Origin: Alphaproteobacteria bacterium
Lineage (GTDB): Bacteria; Pseudomonadota; Alphaproteobacteria; Caulobacterales; Parvularculaceae
Reading direction: 5' to 3'
Assembly (NCBI GenBank): GCA_016125425.1
Contig: WGLT01000002.1
Coordinates: forward strand, 124,001 to 188,000
DNA length: 64,000 nt
The position numbers and the translations under genes are program-made. The notes below the pieces were generated by a model that worked only from the letters and a program-made list of their open reading frames with translations, did no database searches and was not told the DNA's origin. The first letter of the stretch is position 1, and every line of letters starts with the position of its first letter. Positions 20,758-30,525 of this stretch are shown in pieces.

Positions 20758-22112
20758 AAACGCCGCTCTTTTTCGAACGCCGGTTTCTGCCGCTCTGGGC
20801 GGCGTTCTCGCTGAGCGCCTTTAACGATAATGTGCTGCGCCAGGCCCTGATTATCGGCATTGGCTACGGCGCGATTCCGATCGCCGGATTCAACGACCCG
20901 AAAAACGCCATTCCATTCGTCGGCGGCCTCTTCAGCGCGGCGACCCTCGCCTGCACGAGCATCGCCGGACAAATCGCCGAAAAATACGAAACCGCGATGC
21001 TTCTCAGGCGACTCAAATTCGCTGAATTCGTGCTGATGGCGCTTGCAGCCCTCGGTTTTTATCTTGACAACGGCTTGTTTCTCGCCGTGATCTTTGTCGC
21101 GATGAGCGCGCAACTGGCGTTCTTCAGTCCAGTGAGGATTACGGCTCTTCCGAAATATCTTCGTCCTGACGAATTGATACGCGGCAACGCCTTCTGCAAT
21201 GCGGGTATGTTCATCGCGGTTGTCGCCGGTCTCGTTCTCGGAGGCGTGCTGATGCCGCTGCCTTTCGGCTGGATCGTCATTTCGGCGATTTTGCTGACAG
21301 CGGCGATGACGAGCGGGCTCGGCGTTCTGGCGCAGCCGCCCGCGCCGCCCGACGCGCCGCATCTCAAGATCGACTGGAATCCCGCCGGCCAGACGATCCG
21401 GATCATGGCCTTCGCGTTTTCCGAACCCGGCGTCTGGCGGGCGCTGGTCGGCGTGGCGATTTTCTATGTTGTCTCGACCATCACGACGATTCTCGTTCCG
21501 CTCTATGCGATCGAGGAGCTCGGCGCGAACGGCGCGGCCGCAACCGCGATCATGGGCGTGTTCGCCGTCGGCGCCGGATTCGGCGCCATCGTTTCGGCGA
21601 CGCTTTCCAAGCGGCGCAGCGGCCTCGGCTTTTCCGCGCTCGGCATCGGCGCGGCCGGCGCGATGACTTTCGGCCTTTACTGGCTGACCAGCATTGTCGC
21701 CGAGACGGGCGCAAGCGCAACGGTCAGGCAGCTGCTCAGCCACACGCCCGGTCGGCTGCTGCTCGCAGGGTTCTTTTTCTCCTCGGCGTTCACCGGGCTT
21801 TATCTGGTCCCCCTGCAGGCCGCGGCCCAGCGGCGCGCGCCGGCCGCGACGCGGGCGCGCATCATGGCGGCCGGCAACCTGCTCAACGCATGCTGCGCCA
21901 TGTTCGGCTCGCTCTGCGTCCTGCTGATCACGGCGACGCCGCTGACGCCGGCGAGCGGCTTCCTGATTATCTCCGCCGTCGAATTCGGGGTCGCGCTCTA
22001 TATGGTTGCGCGCTGGTTCGTCCTCCCCCAGGGCCTGTATGACGATTCCCTCAATGGGAGCGCCCGCGAGGGAGCCGTTTCCGAGAACGCTCCGACCGAT
22101 CGTGCCGCCTGA
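20754..22112 (+). CDS. MFS transporter, LplT (lysophospholipid transporter)-like
   Basis: GTG start overlapping upstream TGA; FFERRFLPLWAAFSLSAFNDNVLRQALIIGIGYG resembles the LplT/acyltransferase MFS N-terminus. Confidence 0.78.
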   Translation: MKTPLFFERRFLPLWAAFSLSAFNDNVLRQALIIGIGYGAIPIAGFNDPKNAIPFVGGLFSAATLACTSIAGQIAEKYETAMLLRRLKFAEFVLMALAALGFYLDNGLFLAVIFVAMSAQLAFFSPVRITALPKYLRPDELIRGNAFCNAGMFIAVVAGLVLGGVLMPLPFGWIVISAILLTAAMTSGLGVLAQPPAPPDAPHLKIDWNPAGQTIRIMAFAFSEPGVWRALVGVAIFYVVSTITTILVPLYAIEELGANGAAATAIMGVFAVGAGFGAIVSATLSKRRSGLGFSALGIGAAGAMTFGLYWLTSIVAETGASATVRQLLSHTPGRLLLAGFFFSSAFTGLYLVPLQAAAQRRAPAATRARIMAAGNLLNACCAMFGSLCVLLITATPLTPASGFLIISAVEFGVALYMVARWFVLPQGLYDDSLNGSAREGAVSENAPTDRAA

Positions 22113-22114
22113 CA

Positions 22115-22136
22115 GCGCCGGCGCTTTCGCCGGCGC
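22115..22136. terminator. Hairpin after the LplT-like gene
   Basis: GCGCCGGCG-CTTT-CGCCGGCGC perfect 9-bp stem; no T-tract. Confidence 0.45.
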
Positions 22137-22218
22137 GCGGAATTCGCTACAGACGCTACTTTGCGGCGCGGAGCCCTGCTTTGCGTCTTGCCGCGCTATC
22201 GGGTGAACAGCCGACTTC

Positions 22219-23445
22219 ATGGGCCTTGTCGACCGCTACATTTTGCGCGCTGTCATTACGCCGCTGATCATCGCGCTCTGCATCGCCGGGATGCTGCTGC
22301 TCCTAGAGCAGATGTTGCGCCTGTTCGACTTCGTTTTGGCCCAGAAAGGGCCGATCGACGTCGTTTGGCGCATGCTCGCCAATCTCGTGCCGCTCTATCT
22401 CAGCCTGGCCTTGCCGCTCGGCACTTTCGTCGGGATCATGCTCGCCTTTCGCGGCCTTTCTCTTTCAAGCGAGCTCGACGCCCTCAATTCGAGCGGCGCG
22501 TCGATCACCCGCCTGATGAGACCGATTTATCTTCTTGTGATTGCGCTGATGGCGCTCGATTTTCTGCTCGTCTCCTACATTCAGCCGTTCGCCAGCTATA
22601 AATACCGACAGATCAAATTCGACCTGACAAGCGGCGCGCTCGGCATTCCGATTCCGCAGGGAACCTTTGTCGACATCACCGACAACGTCACCATCCGGCT
22701 CGGCAAGGTGAATTCGAAGACTCATGAAGTCGACGATATCTATCTGGAGCAGCGGGATGCGCGCGGCGGCAAATCCATCATCACCGCGAGCCACGGATCG
22801 ATTTCCACGACGCCCGAGATCAGCCACATCTTGTTGAAGCTGCGCGACGGCCGGCAGGTGTTCATCGATCCGGCGGGCCAGCACGCGAACGCGCTCAGCT
22901 TTGACAGTTTCGACGTGGAGGTCGATTTGCCGTCGGTCGGCGTGTTCCGCGCGCGCGGCGGCGACGAAGACGAATCCACGCTCGGCGAAATTCTCAGGCG
23001 GCTTCGCGCGGGAAGCCCCGGCGGCGATCCTCTCTGGTATGATTTCAGAGCCGGCCTGCACTGGCGGATCATTCATCCGCTGACATTCCTCGTCATGCCG
23101 ATCCTCGCCGTCGCCATGGGCGTGACCGGCCGGCGGCGGGCGTCCAATATCAAGCCGGTCGTCGGCATCGCGATCATCATCGTCTATCACGAATTGCTCG
23201 AGGAATGGGGGCTTGCGACCGCCCGCGCGGGCCACTTGTCGCCCTATGTTTCGATGTGGGGCCTGCTGGCGGCGCTGCTTGTCGTTTCGATCGTCCTTTA
23301 TCGCGGCTCAATCGATCACGCGCGCACGACGCGCGTCATGGCGCGCCGCGATCAGGAGCCGGCGGTGCGCGTATTAAGTCCCTCCGGGCCGCATGAAAGA
23401 GCAAGCGTCGATCTCGGCGCGGCCGCGCAGGGACCGGGCCGATGA
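22219..23445 (+). CDS. lptF: LPS export permease LptF
   Basis: YjgP/YjgQ family: MGLVDRYILRAVITPLIIALCIAGMLLLLEQMLRL. Confidence 0.93.
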   Translation: MGLVDRYILRAVITPLIIALCIAGMLLLLEQMLRLFDFVLAQKGPIDVVWRMLANLVPLYLSLALPLGTFVGIMLAFRGLSLSSELDALNSSGASITRLMRPIYLLVIALMALDFLLVSYIQPFASYKYRQIKFDLTSGALGIPIPQGTFVDITDNVTIRLGKVNSKTHEVDDIYLEQRDARGGKSIITASHGSISTTPEISHILLKLRDGRQVFIDPAGQHANALSFDSFDVEVDLPSVGVFRARGGDEDESTLGEILRRLRAGSPGGDPLWYDFRAGLHWRIIHPLTFLVMPILAVAMGVTGRRRASNIKPVVGIAIIIVYHELLEEWGLATARAGHLSPYVSMWGLLAALLVVSIVLYRGSIDHARTTRVMARRDQEPAVRVLSPSGPHERASVDLGAAAQGPGR

Positions 23446-24533
23446 ACGCAGCGGAAGGGGTCTTCGTTCGTTATGTCGGGTTGCGGTTTCTCATCCGATT
23501 CATAGGCATTCTGGCGCTCTTCGTCGTCGTCATCCAGATGCTGAACCTGCTCAGCAATTCGCGCGAAATCCTTGCGGCGAAAGGGGCGGGATGGGATTCG
23601 CTGACGAAATACGTGCTGCTCCATTCGCCGCAAGTGGTCGCGCAATTCACGCCCTTCGCGGCGCTGCTCGCCGTCGTTGTGACGCTGTCCACGCTGAATA
23701 TGTCGAACGAGATCACCGTCATGCGCGCTGCGGGAATGTCGGTGCATCGCGTGCTGTTCCCGATCGGCTGCGTATGCGCCGGCATTGCGCTGTTTCATTT
23801 CGCGTTCAACGAGACCGTCGCCGTCGGCGCGGAGCGCAGGCTGGCTTACTGGAAGGCCAATGATTACGCGACCGACCTTCCGCCGGATTCAGGAACGCGG
23901 ACCAATGTCCGGCTCGTTCACAACGGCGAATATATTTACGCCGGCAGCGCCGCGCGCGTCGATAAAGGCGTCTGGCTCAACAATCTGACCATCAGCAAGC
24001 TGACCCCGGAAGGTCTTATCGACGGCGAAACGGAGGCGCGCGCCGCGCGCTATCAAAACGGCAAATGGCGTCTTTTCGACGTTCGCTCCTTCGACGTGGC
24101 GACGCTCAAGGTGACCCGGACGGCGAGCGCCGACTGGCCGGAGGGAGTCGATCCGGAAATTCTCTTCGCCCTTTCCTTCAATCCCGATCAGACCAGCCTG
24201 CGCGAGCTCTGGCGCAAGATCGTCGAACTGCGCGAGGAGGGCGCCGACGCAAGGTCGGCGACGACGTCGTTTCTGAGCCGGTTTTCGAAGCCGATGGCGA
24301 CGCTCGCCATGCCCTTGCTCGGCGCGATCGCCGGCTTCGGCGTCGGAAGGCAAGGCAACCAGCTGCAACGGGCGGTGGTCGGCGGGGCCCTGGGCTTCAG
24401 CTATTTCGTCGGCGAAAACATGATGCTGGCGCTCGGCAAACTCGGCGTCGCCCCGGCCATGCTCGGCGCCTTCTTCCCCTTCTCGCTGTTCATGGTGGTG
24501 GGCTTTTCGATCCTCCTCGCCATGGAAAGTTGA
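23442..24533 (+). CDS. lptG: LPS export permease LptG
   Basis: Second YjgP/YjgQ paralog, 4-nt overlap with lptF. Confidence 0.93.
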   Translation: MNAAEGVFVRYVGLRFLIRFIGILALFVVVIQMLNLLSNSREILAAKGAGWDSLTKYVLLHSPQVVAQFTPFAALLAVVVTLSTLNMSNEITVMRAAGMSVHRVLFPIGCVCAGIALFHFAFNETVAVGAERRLAYWKANDYATDLPPDSGTRTNVRLVHNGEYIYAGSAARVDKGVWLNNLTISKLTPEGLIDGETEARAARYQNGKWRLFDVRSFDVATLKVTRTASADWPEGVDPEILFALSFNPDQTSLRELWRKIVELREEGADARSATTSFLSRFSKPMATLAMPLLGAIAGFGVGRQGNQLQRAVVGGALGFSYFVGENMMLALGKLGVAPAMLGAFFPFSLFMVVGFSILLAMES

Positions 24534-24641
24534 AGGGTCCGCCCCAGCCTTTACGGGGCGTTAGCAAATAGACGGAATATTCCGATTTACAACTTAAAGT
24601 TGCTGCTCGTAAGTATAGCACGCAAAAGGAGGGGTTGCGGA

Positions 24642-25034
24642 ATGTCGGGACTGATCCTTCGTTTGAGACCGCATGAGGAGCTGCTCATCAACGGCGCCCT
24701 GGTGCAGAATGGCGACCGCAAGACCAATCTGCGGGTGAAATCGGACGGGGCCTCGATTCTGCGCCTCAAAGACGCCATGCGGCCCGAGGAGGCGACGACC
24801 CCCGAGCGGCGCGCCTATTACGTCGCGCAGCTCGCGGTCGCGGGGCAGATGGAGAGCAGCGAAGCGGCGGAGATCCTTTCCGGCGCCCTCACTCAGCTCA
24901 TGAACGACTATCGCGGCCGGGCCGAGCGGACGGCGCTTGAGCTTGCGACGAACGAGCTTGAGGCGGGCCGCCTCTACAGCGTGATGCGACGCCTGCGCCG
25001 TCTGATCGACGCGCCCGCGCCGGCCGCCGTCTGA
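24642..25034 (+). CDS. flbT: Flagellar biosynthesis repressor FlbT
   Basis: MSGLILRLRPHEELLINGALVQNGDRKTNLRVKSDGASILRLKDAMRPEEATTPERRAYYVAQLAV matches the FlbT pattern (xELxxINGAxxxxxDRK ... TTPxRxxYYxxQ). Confidence 0.85.
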   Translation: MSGLILRLRPHEELLINGALVQNGDRKTNLRVKSDGASILRLKDAMRPEEATTPERRAYYVAQLAVAGQMESSEAAEILSGALTQLMNDYRGRAERTALELATNELEAGRLYSVMRRLRRLIDAPAPAAV

Positions 25035-25100
25035 TTTTTCTGGACAAGCGCCGAGCCGCGCAGTCGATTCGCCACGGCACAATCGACGGGAGAGGCGGCG

Positions 25101-25589
25101 ATGGCGCATGGCAGCGGATTTCCAATCGAAGGCGGCTGCGACTGCCGCGCGGTCCGCTATCGGCTGACGAGCGCGCCGCTTTTCGTGCATTGCTGCCATT
25201 GCCGATGGTGCCAGCGCGAAACCGGATCGGCATTCGCGCTCAACGCGATGATCGAGACTGACCGCGTCGAGCTTGCGGCCGGCGCGCCGGAGCAAACGCT
25301 CACCCCGTCGAACAGCGGCAAGGGCCAGAAAATATTCCGGTGTCCGATCTGCCGGATCGCCCTGTGGAGCCATTACGCCGGCGCGGGAGATAAAATCGCC
25401 TTCATACGCGTCGGCACGCTCGACGATCCGGACCGGCTGCCGCCGGACATCCATATATTCACCGCGTCCAAACAGCCCTGGGTCGTTCTCGGCGACGGCA
25501 AACCCGCCGTCGCTGAATATTACGATCGCGAGCGCTATTGGCCCGCCGAGAGCCTAGAGCGCCGCCGGTCGCTTCTCGGCCTGTCTTAA
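25101..25589 (+). CDS. GFA family protein (CENP-V/Gfa zinc-binding)
   Basis: EGGCDCRAVRYRL, HCCHCRWCQRETGSAF, FRCPICRIALW Cys motifs. Confidence 0.92.
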   Translation: MAHGSGFPIEGGCDCRAVRYRLTSAPLFVHCCHCRWCQRETGSAFALNAMIETDRVELAAGAPEQTLTPSNSGKGQKIFRCPICRIALWSHYAGAGDKIAFIRVGTLDDPDRLPPDIHIFTASKQPWVVLGDGKPAVAEYYDRERYWPAESLERRRSLLGLS

Positions 25590-26843
25590 GCGCGGCGGAC
25601 CGGAGTCCCTCGCGGCCAGCGACCGCTCCGTCTCGCCGAGATAGTCGCGCGTCAACGGGACCGCATCGACGCTTTTCGCCATCTGCATCTGGAAGACCAT
25701 ATGCCCGCCATGGCGGAAAGCGAATTCGGACGTCGTCAGATAGAACTCCCACATCCGGCAGAACCGTTCGTCGAACATCTTTTGCGCCTCATCGCGGCGC
25801 GCTTCGAACCGGCGGGACCATTCGCGCAAGGTCTGCGCGTAATGCATGCGCAGGATCTCAACGTCGGTCACCCAAAGACGGCGCCGCTCGACCGCCGCAA
25901 ACACTTCCGACAACGACGGCGAATATCCTCCGGGGAATATGTATTTGCGGATCCACGCCCCCGTGACATCGGGACCGTCCTTGCGGCCGATGGCGTGCAA
26001 AAGCGCGACGCCGTCTTCGGCGAGCAAGTCATGAATCTTGCGGAAAAAGACGTCGTAATAAGGAACGCCGACATGCTCGAACATGCCGATCGAAACGATC
26101 CGGTCGAAGCGGCCGCCGATCTCGCGGTAGTCGGCGAGCCGGAATTCGACTTTGCCGGACAGTCCCCGCGCGGCGGCGCGCTGGTCGGCGAGCGCTTTTT
26201 GCTCTGTAGACAGAGTGATTCCGACCACGCGCGCGTCGAACTGTTCGGCGAGATAGAAGGCCATCGCGCCCCAGCCGCAGCCAATGTCCAGAACGCGCGC
26301 GCCGGGCTTCATCAGCAGCTTTGAGGCGACATGGCGGAGCTTTGCGCGCTGCGCCTCTTCGAGGCTCATCGCCGGATCGGAAAAATAGGCGCATGAATAA
26401 TTGAGGCCCTCATCGAGAAACAGCCGGTAAAGATCGTTCGAGAGGTCATAATGGCGGGCGGCGTTTTTGCGCGCGCGGCCCGTGGCATTGTGCTGATAGA
26501 AGCGCCGAAGCCGCTTCGCCCCTTCATGCAGCGCGCGTCTTGCGGGTCTTGTCCGCAAATTGGCGGCGTTTTGGTGAAAGAGCCTCAAGAGGTCGCGAAG
26601 CCGGCCTTCCTCGATTGTCAGCGCGCCGTCCATATAGGCTTCGCCGGCTTTCAGCTCGGGGTTCAGAAACAGCGCCGGATAAAGGGCCGGATCGGACAGG
26701 CGCAAGGCGACCCGGGGGGCGCCGCCGTCGCCATATTCGCGTCTTCGCCCTTCGGCGTCGATGAAGACGAGAGAGCCGCGCTTGACCAGCGCGCGCAGCA
26801 TCCGGTTCAGCGCCAACAAGGACCCTTTCTCGATGATGTTCAT
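25554..26843 (-). CDS. cfa: Cyclopropane-fatty-acyl-phospholipid synthase family methyltransferase
   Basis: HYDLSNDLYRLFLDEGLNYSCAYF, VLDIGCGWGAMAFYLAEQF, VSIGMFEHVG. Confidence 0.93.
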   Translation of the reverse strand: MNIIEKGSLLALNRMLRALVKRGSLVFIDAEGRRREYGDGGAPRVALRLSDPALYPALFLNPELKAGEAYMDGALTIEEGRLRDLLRLFHQNAANLRTRPARRALHEGAKRLRRFYQHNATGRARKNAARHYDLSNDLYRLFLDEGLNYSCAYFSDPAMSLEEAQRAKLRHVASKLLMKPGARVLDIGCGWGAMAFYLAEQFDARVVGITLSTEQKALADQRAAARGLSGKVEFRLADYREIGGRFDRIVSIGMFEHVGVPYYDVFFRKIHDLLAEDGVALLHAIGRKDGPDVTGAWIRKYIFPGGYSPSLSEVFAAVERRRLWVTDVEILRMHYAQTLREWSRRFEARRDEAQKMFDERFCRMWEFYLTTSEFAFRHGGHMVFQMQMAKSVDAVPLTRDYLGETERSLAARDSGPPRLRQAEKRPAAL

Positions 26844-26911
26844 AAGAAGCGCCTCCGTTCAACCGCGCGCCCCCTTCGACAAGGGACCGTGAAGGCCCTA
26901 CATAGCCGCCC

Positions 26912-28177
26912 ATGACACGAACCGAGGTCATATCTCTGGGCTGCCGGCTCAACGCCCATGAAGGCGAAAAGATCCGCCGTCTTGCGGAGGACGCAGGACT
27001 TTCCTCGACGGTGGTCGTGAACAGCTGCGCCGTCACGGGCGAGGCGGTGCGCCAGTCGCGGCAGGCGATCCGGCGCGCCCGCCGGGCCAATCCCGGCGCG
27101 CGCATCGTCGTCACGGGCTGCGCGGCCCAGATCGATCCCGGCGCATTCGCGGCGATGGCGGAAGTCGACGCCGTGCTCGGCAACGAAGAGAAACTGAACC
27201 CTTCCGATTGGCGCGCGCTGACCGCGGCGGGCGAATCCTTCCGCGTCAACGACATCATGGCGGTGCGCGACACCGCGGGCCATCTCATCGACGGCTATGG
27301 CGACCGGGCGCGCGCGTTCCTGCAAGTGCAGAATGGCTGCGACCATCGCTGCACATTCTGCATCATTCCCTTCGGCAGGGGCAACTCGCGCTCCGTGCCG
27401 GTCGCCGCGGTCGTCGCGGCGGCTGAGCGACTCGCCGCCGCGGGTCACGCGGAGATCGTGCTGACCGGCGTCGACATCACCTCCTACGGCGCCGATCTCG
27501 AGGGCGCGCCGACGTTGGGCGATCTCGTCGGGGCCATTCTCGACGGCGCGCCTTCATTGCGGCGGCTGCGCCTGTCCTCGATCGACGGCGCCGAAGTCGA
27601 CGAGGCGCTTTTCGACCGGCTGACCGGAGACGACCGGATCGCGCCGCATCTGCATCTGTCGCTGCAGGCGGGAGCGGACGTCATTCTTAAAAGAATGAAA
27701 CGGCGCCATAGCCGAGCCGACGCGATCGCCTTTTGCCGCCGGGCGCGCGCCGCAAGGCCCGATATCGCGTTCGGCGCCGATATCATTGCGGGATTTCCGA
27801 CGGAAACGGAGGAAATGTTCGAGGAAAGTCTGTCGCTCGTCGACGAAGCCGGTCTCGACTATGTGCATGTCTTTCCGTTTTCGCCTCGTGAAGGAACGCC
27901 GGCCGCGCGCATGCCGCAGCTTCCCCGCGCCGTCGTCAAGGAGCGCGCGGAAAGGCTTCGCGAAAAGGCGGACGTCGCGCTCCGCCGGTTTTTGGACGGC
28001 CTCGTCGGGCGGGTCTTCGACGCAATCATGGAAAGCGGCGGGCGCGCGCGGCTCGGCAATTTCGCGCCGGTCAGAATGACGGCGCCGGCGGGCGAAATCG
28101 GCGGATTGGCGCGCGTTGAAATTCTTGCGCGCGAAGGGCGCGCGCTTCTCGGCGCGCCCGTTCGAGGGGAGCGTTGA
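26912..28177 (+). CDS. mtaB: tRNA t6A37 methylthiotransferase MtaB
   Basis: VISLGCRLNAHEGEKI, VVVNSCAVTGEAVRQSRQAIRR, QNGCDHRCTFCIIPFGRGNSRS. Confidence 0.95.
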   Translation: MTRTEVISLGCRLNAHEGEKIRRLAEDAGLSSTVVVNSCAVTGEAVRQSRQAIRRARRANPGARIVVTGCAAQIDPGAFAAMAEVDAVLGNEEKLNPSDWRALTAAGESFRVNDIMAVRDTAGHLIDGYGDRARAFLQVQNGCDHRCTFCIIPFGRGNSRSVPVAAVVAAAERLAAAGHAEIVLTGVDITSYGADLEGAPTLGDLVGAILDGAPSLRRLRLSSIDGAEVDEALFDRLTGDDRIAPHLHLSLQAGADVILKRMKRRHSRADAIAFCRRARAARPDIAFGADIIAGFPTETEEMFEESLSLVDEAGLDYVHVFPFSPREGTPAARMPQLPRAVVKERAERLREKADVALRRFLDGLVGRVFDAIMESGGRARLGNFAPVRMTAPAGEIGGLARVEILAREGRALLGAPVRGER

Positions 28178-28180
28178 GCG

Positions 28181-29284
28181 ATGGCGAAGAACATTTTCTC
28201 GGGCTTGTTCGGCCGCAAGCGCGAAGACTCGCCCGCGCCCGACGCGCCGGAGGATAGGCCGGCTTCGCCGGCCGCCCGATCCGGCGCGGCGCCGGGAGCA
28301 GACGAGGACGGCGACGCGCAGAACGCGCGTCCGGCGCGCGCCGGCTTTTTCGCGCGGCTTCGCGCGGGTTTGTCGAAGAGCTCCAGCAGGCTCTCGGAAG
28401 GCGTTTCGGCGATCTTCACCAAGAGAAAACTCGATGACGAGACGCTTGAAGAGCTTGAGGAGCTGTTGATCGCCTCCGATCTCGGCGTCGCAGCGGCCGC
28501 GCGGGTGACGGTCGCACTCGCCAAGGAGCGCTTCGACAAAGAGATATCAGACCGGGACGTGCGCGCCGCCCTTGCGGCGGAGGTCGCTGCGAGTCTCGCC
28601 CCGCTCGAGGCGCCGCTCAAGATCGACCGGACGAGACAACCCCATGTCATCCTGATGGCCGGCGTGAACGGAGCCGGAAAGACAACGACGATCGGCAAGC
28701 TTGCGGCCAAGCTCCGCAAGGACGGATTAAACGTCATGCTCGCCGCCGGCGACACCTTTCGCGCCGCCGCGATCGAACAGCTTCAGGTCTGGGGCGAACG
28801 CACGGGCGCGCCGGTCGTCGCGCGCGAGGTCGGGGCGGATGCGGCGGGGCTCGCCTATGACGCGCTTCAACGCGCGCGCGCCGACGGAGCCGATGTCCTG
28901 ATGATCGACACCGCGGGACGCTTGCAGAACCGGCGCGAATTGATGGACGAGCTCGCCAAGATCGTACGTGTTCTGAAAAAACTCGACCACGCCGCGCCGC
29001 ATGACGTCATACTTGTTCTGGACGCGACGGTCGGACAGAACGCGCTGAGTCAGACGGAGATCTTCAGCGAGATTGCTGGCGTCACCGGCCTTATCATGAC
29101 GAAACTCGACGGAACGGCGCGGGGCGGCGTTCTTGTCGCGCTCGGCGAAAAGTTCGGCCTGCCGATTCATTTTATCGGGGTCGGGGAAAACATCGATGAT
29201 TTGCAGCCCTTCAGCGCCGAGGCGTTCGCCCGCGCGCTCGCCGGGCTCGACGAAAGGGAGGCGGAAGGGCGGCGGAATGGGTGA
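28181..29284 (+). CDS. ftsY: Signal recognition particle receptor FtsY
   Basis: MAGVNGAGKTTTIGKLA, DTAGRLQNRRELMDELAK, TKLDGTARGG. Confidence 0.97.
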   Translation: MAKNIFSGLFGRKREDSPAPDAPEDRPASPAARSGAAPGADEDGDAQNARPARAGFFARLRAGLSKSSSRLSEGVSAIFTKRKLDDETLEELEELLIASDLGVAAAARVTVALAKERFDKEISDRDVRAALAAEVAASLAPLEAPLKIDRTRQPHVILMAGVNGAGKTTTIGKLAAKLRKDGLNVMLAAGDTFRAAAIEQLQVWGERTGAPVVAREVGADAAGLAYDALQRARADGADVLMIDTAGRLQNRRELMDELAKIVRVLKKLDHAAPHDVILVLDATVGQNALSQTEIFSEIAGVTGLIMTKLDGTARGGVLVALGEKFGLPIHFIGVGENIDDLQPFSAEAFARALAGLDEREAEGRRNG

Positions 29285-29990
29285 GATTACGAAGCCAAAA
29301 GGCGTGCGGCTTTCGGGCCGCGCGAAGTTTCTGGTCGATTTCGGCCCGCTGCTTGTCTTTTTCGTCGCCTATTTTTTCGGGCGCCGGCTGGCGCCGCTGG
29401 CCGGGCGGCTCGTCGGCCGCGACTGGTCGCTCGCCGCCGGCGATGAGCTTTTTCTGGCGATGGGCGCCTTCATGCCCGCCTTCGCCGCCGCCTTTATCTA
29501 CAGCGTCTGGCGCGAGCGCCGCATCGCGCCGATGCTGCTTGTCAGCGGCGTCGTCATCGGCGTTCTCGGCGGGCTCGCGCTCATCCTGCACGATCGGACT
29601 TTCGTCTATCTCAAGCCCACCATCGTCTATCTGCTCTTTGCGGGCGCCTTAACGGGCGGTCTCGCGACGGGCCGCAATTTCCTCAAGACCATGTTCGACG
29701 GCGCCTTCCACCTCGAGGAAAGCGCATGGCGCGTCCTGACGAAGCGTTACATCGTATTCTTTGTCGTTCTCGCCGTCGCCAACGAAGCCGCCTGGCGCTG
29801 GCTCACGCGCGACTGCAATCTGACCGCCGCCGCGCCATGCGCGGGCGAGCCGGTCTGGGTCAATCTCAAGATATGGGGGTTCACCGCAGTCAATATCGTT
29901 TTCGCCGGCTTGCAGGCGCCATTTCTCGCCAAGCACATGCGGCAAGCTCCTCCGGACGAGGACAAAGGCCCGCCCGGCGGCGCGGTCTAG
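29277..29990 (+). CDS. ispZ: Inner membrane-spanning protein YciB / septation protein IspZ
   Basis: KFLVDFGPLLVFFVAYF, TFVYLKPTIVYLLFAGAL; start overlaps ftsY end. Confidence 0.92.
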   Translation: MGEITKPKGVRLSGRAKFLVDFGPLLVFFVAYFFGRRLAPLAGRLVGRDWSLAAGDELFLAMGAFMPAFAAAFIYSVWRERRIAPMLLVSGVVIGVLGGLALILHDRTFVYLKPTIVYLLFAGALTGGLATGRNFLKTMFDGAFHLEESAWRVLTKRYIVFFVVLAVANEAAWRWLTRDCNLTAAAPCAGEPVWVNLKIWGFTAVNIVFAGLQAPFLAKHMRQAPPDEDKGPPGGAV

Positions 29991-30000
29991 ACAAGCGATC

Positions 30001-30023
30001 AGCCGCCGGCCAGGCCGGCGGCT
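30001..30023. terminator. GC-rich perfect hairpin after ispZ
   Basis: AGCCGCCGGC-CAG-GCCGGCGGCT (10-bp stem, 3-nt loop); no T-tract. Confidence 0.45.
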
Positions 30024-30525
30024 GGCGCGATATCCTGCGAATCGCAGCGGCCCGGCGACGCAATCTGCGTCGAAGCGACGCCGCACGAAGATACAGTCGG
30101 CTAAAACCGGCGCGCGGATTCGCCGCGCCCGCCCCTTGGGGCGCCCTGGAGCTGGCCTGAGTTTTCGGCCGGCCCGAACGCGCGGCCCTTCCTGCGGCGA
30201 CGCCCGATCCGGCGGGGCGCGCGCGGTCCGATACAATTCGCAACACAAGGGGTCGGCGGACTTTCGATTCGGTTTTGCGGTCCCGGCATATTCCGCCTCC
30301 GTTACTTTTTGCGCAGCCCGGATTTTCCGTTCAAAGCGCATTTTGACAGTGATCGCGCAAAATTGTTGGTGACTGACGTTGCGCAATCCTTTATTAACAG
30401 GCGCAGTCCAATCGATCAGCGCTGGGCGTTGTTTCAGCGGACGGCGCAACGCCGGATTTGCAGACGCCCGCTCGACAGGTCGCCGCCGGATGCTCCATCG
30501 CAGGCGGAGAGAAAATTAGACGGAG

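Noticed and set aside
20559-22220. 553-aa minus-strand ORF
   Set aside because: Antisense to the LplT-like MFS gene; low-complexity RRDE composition typical of a shadow ORF.
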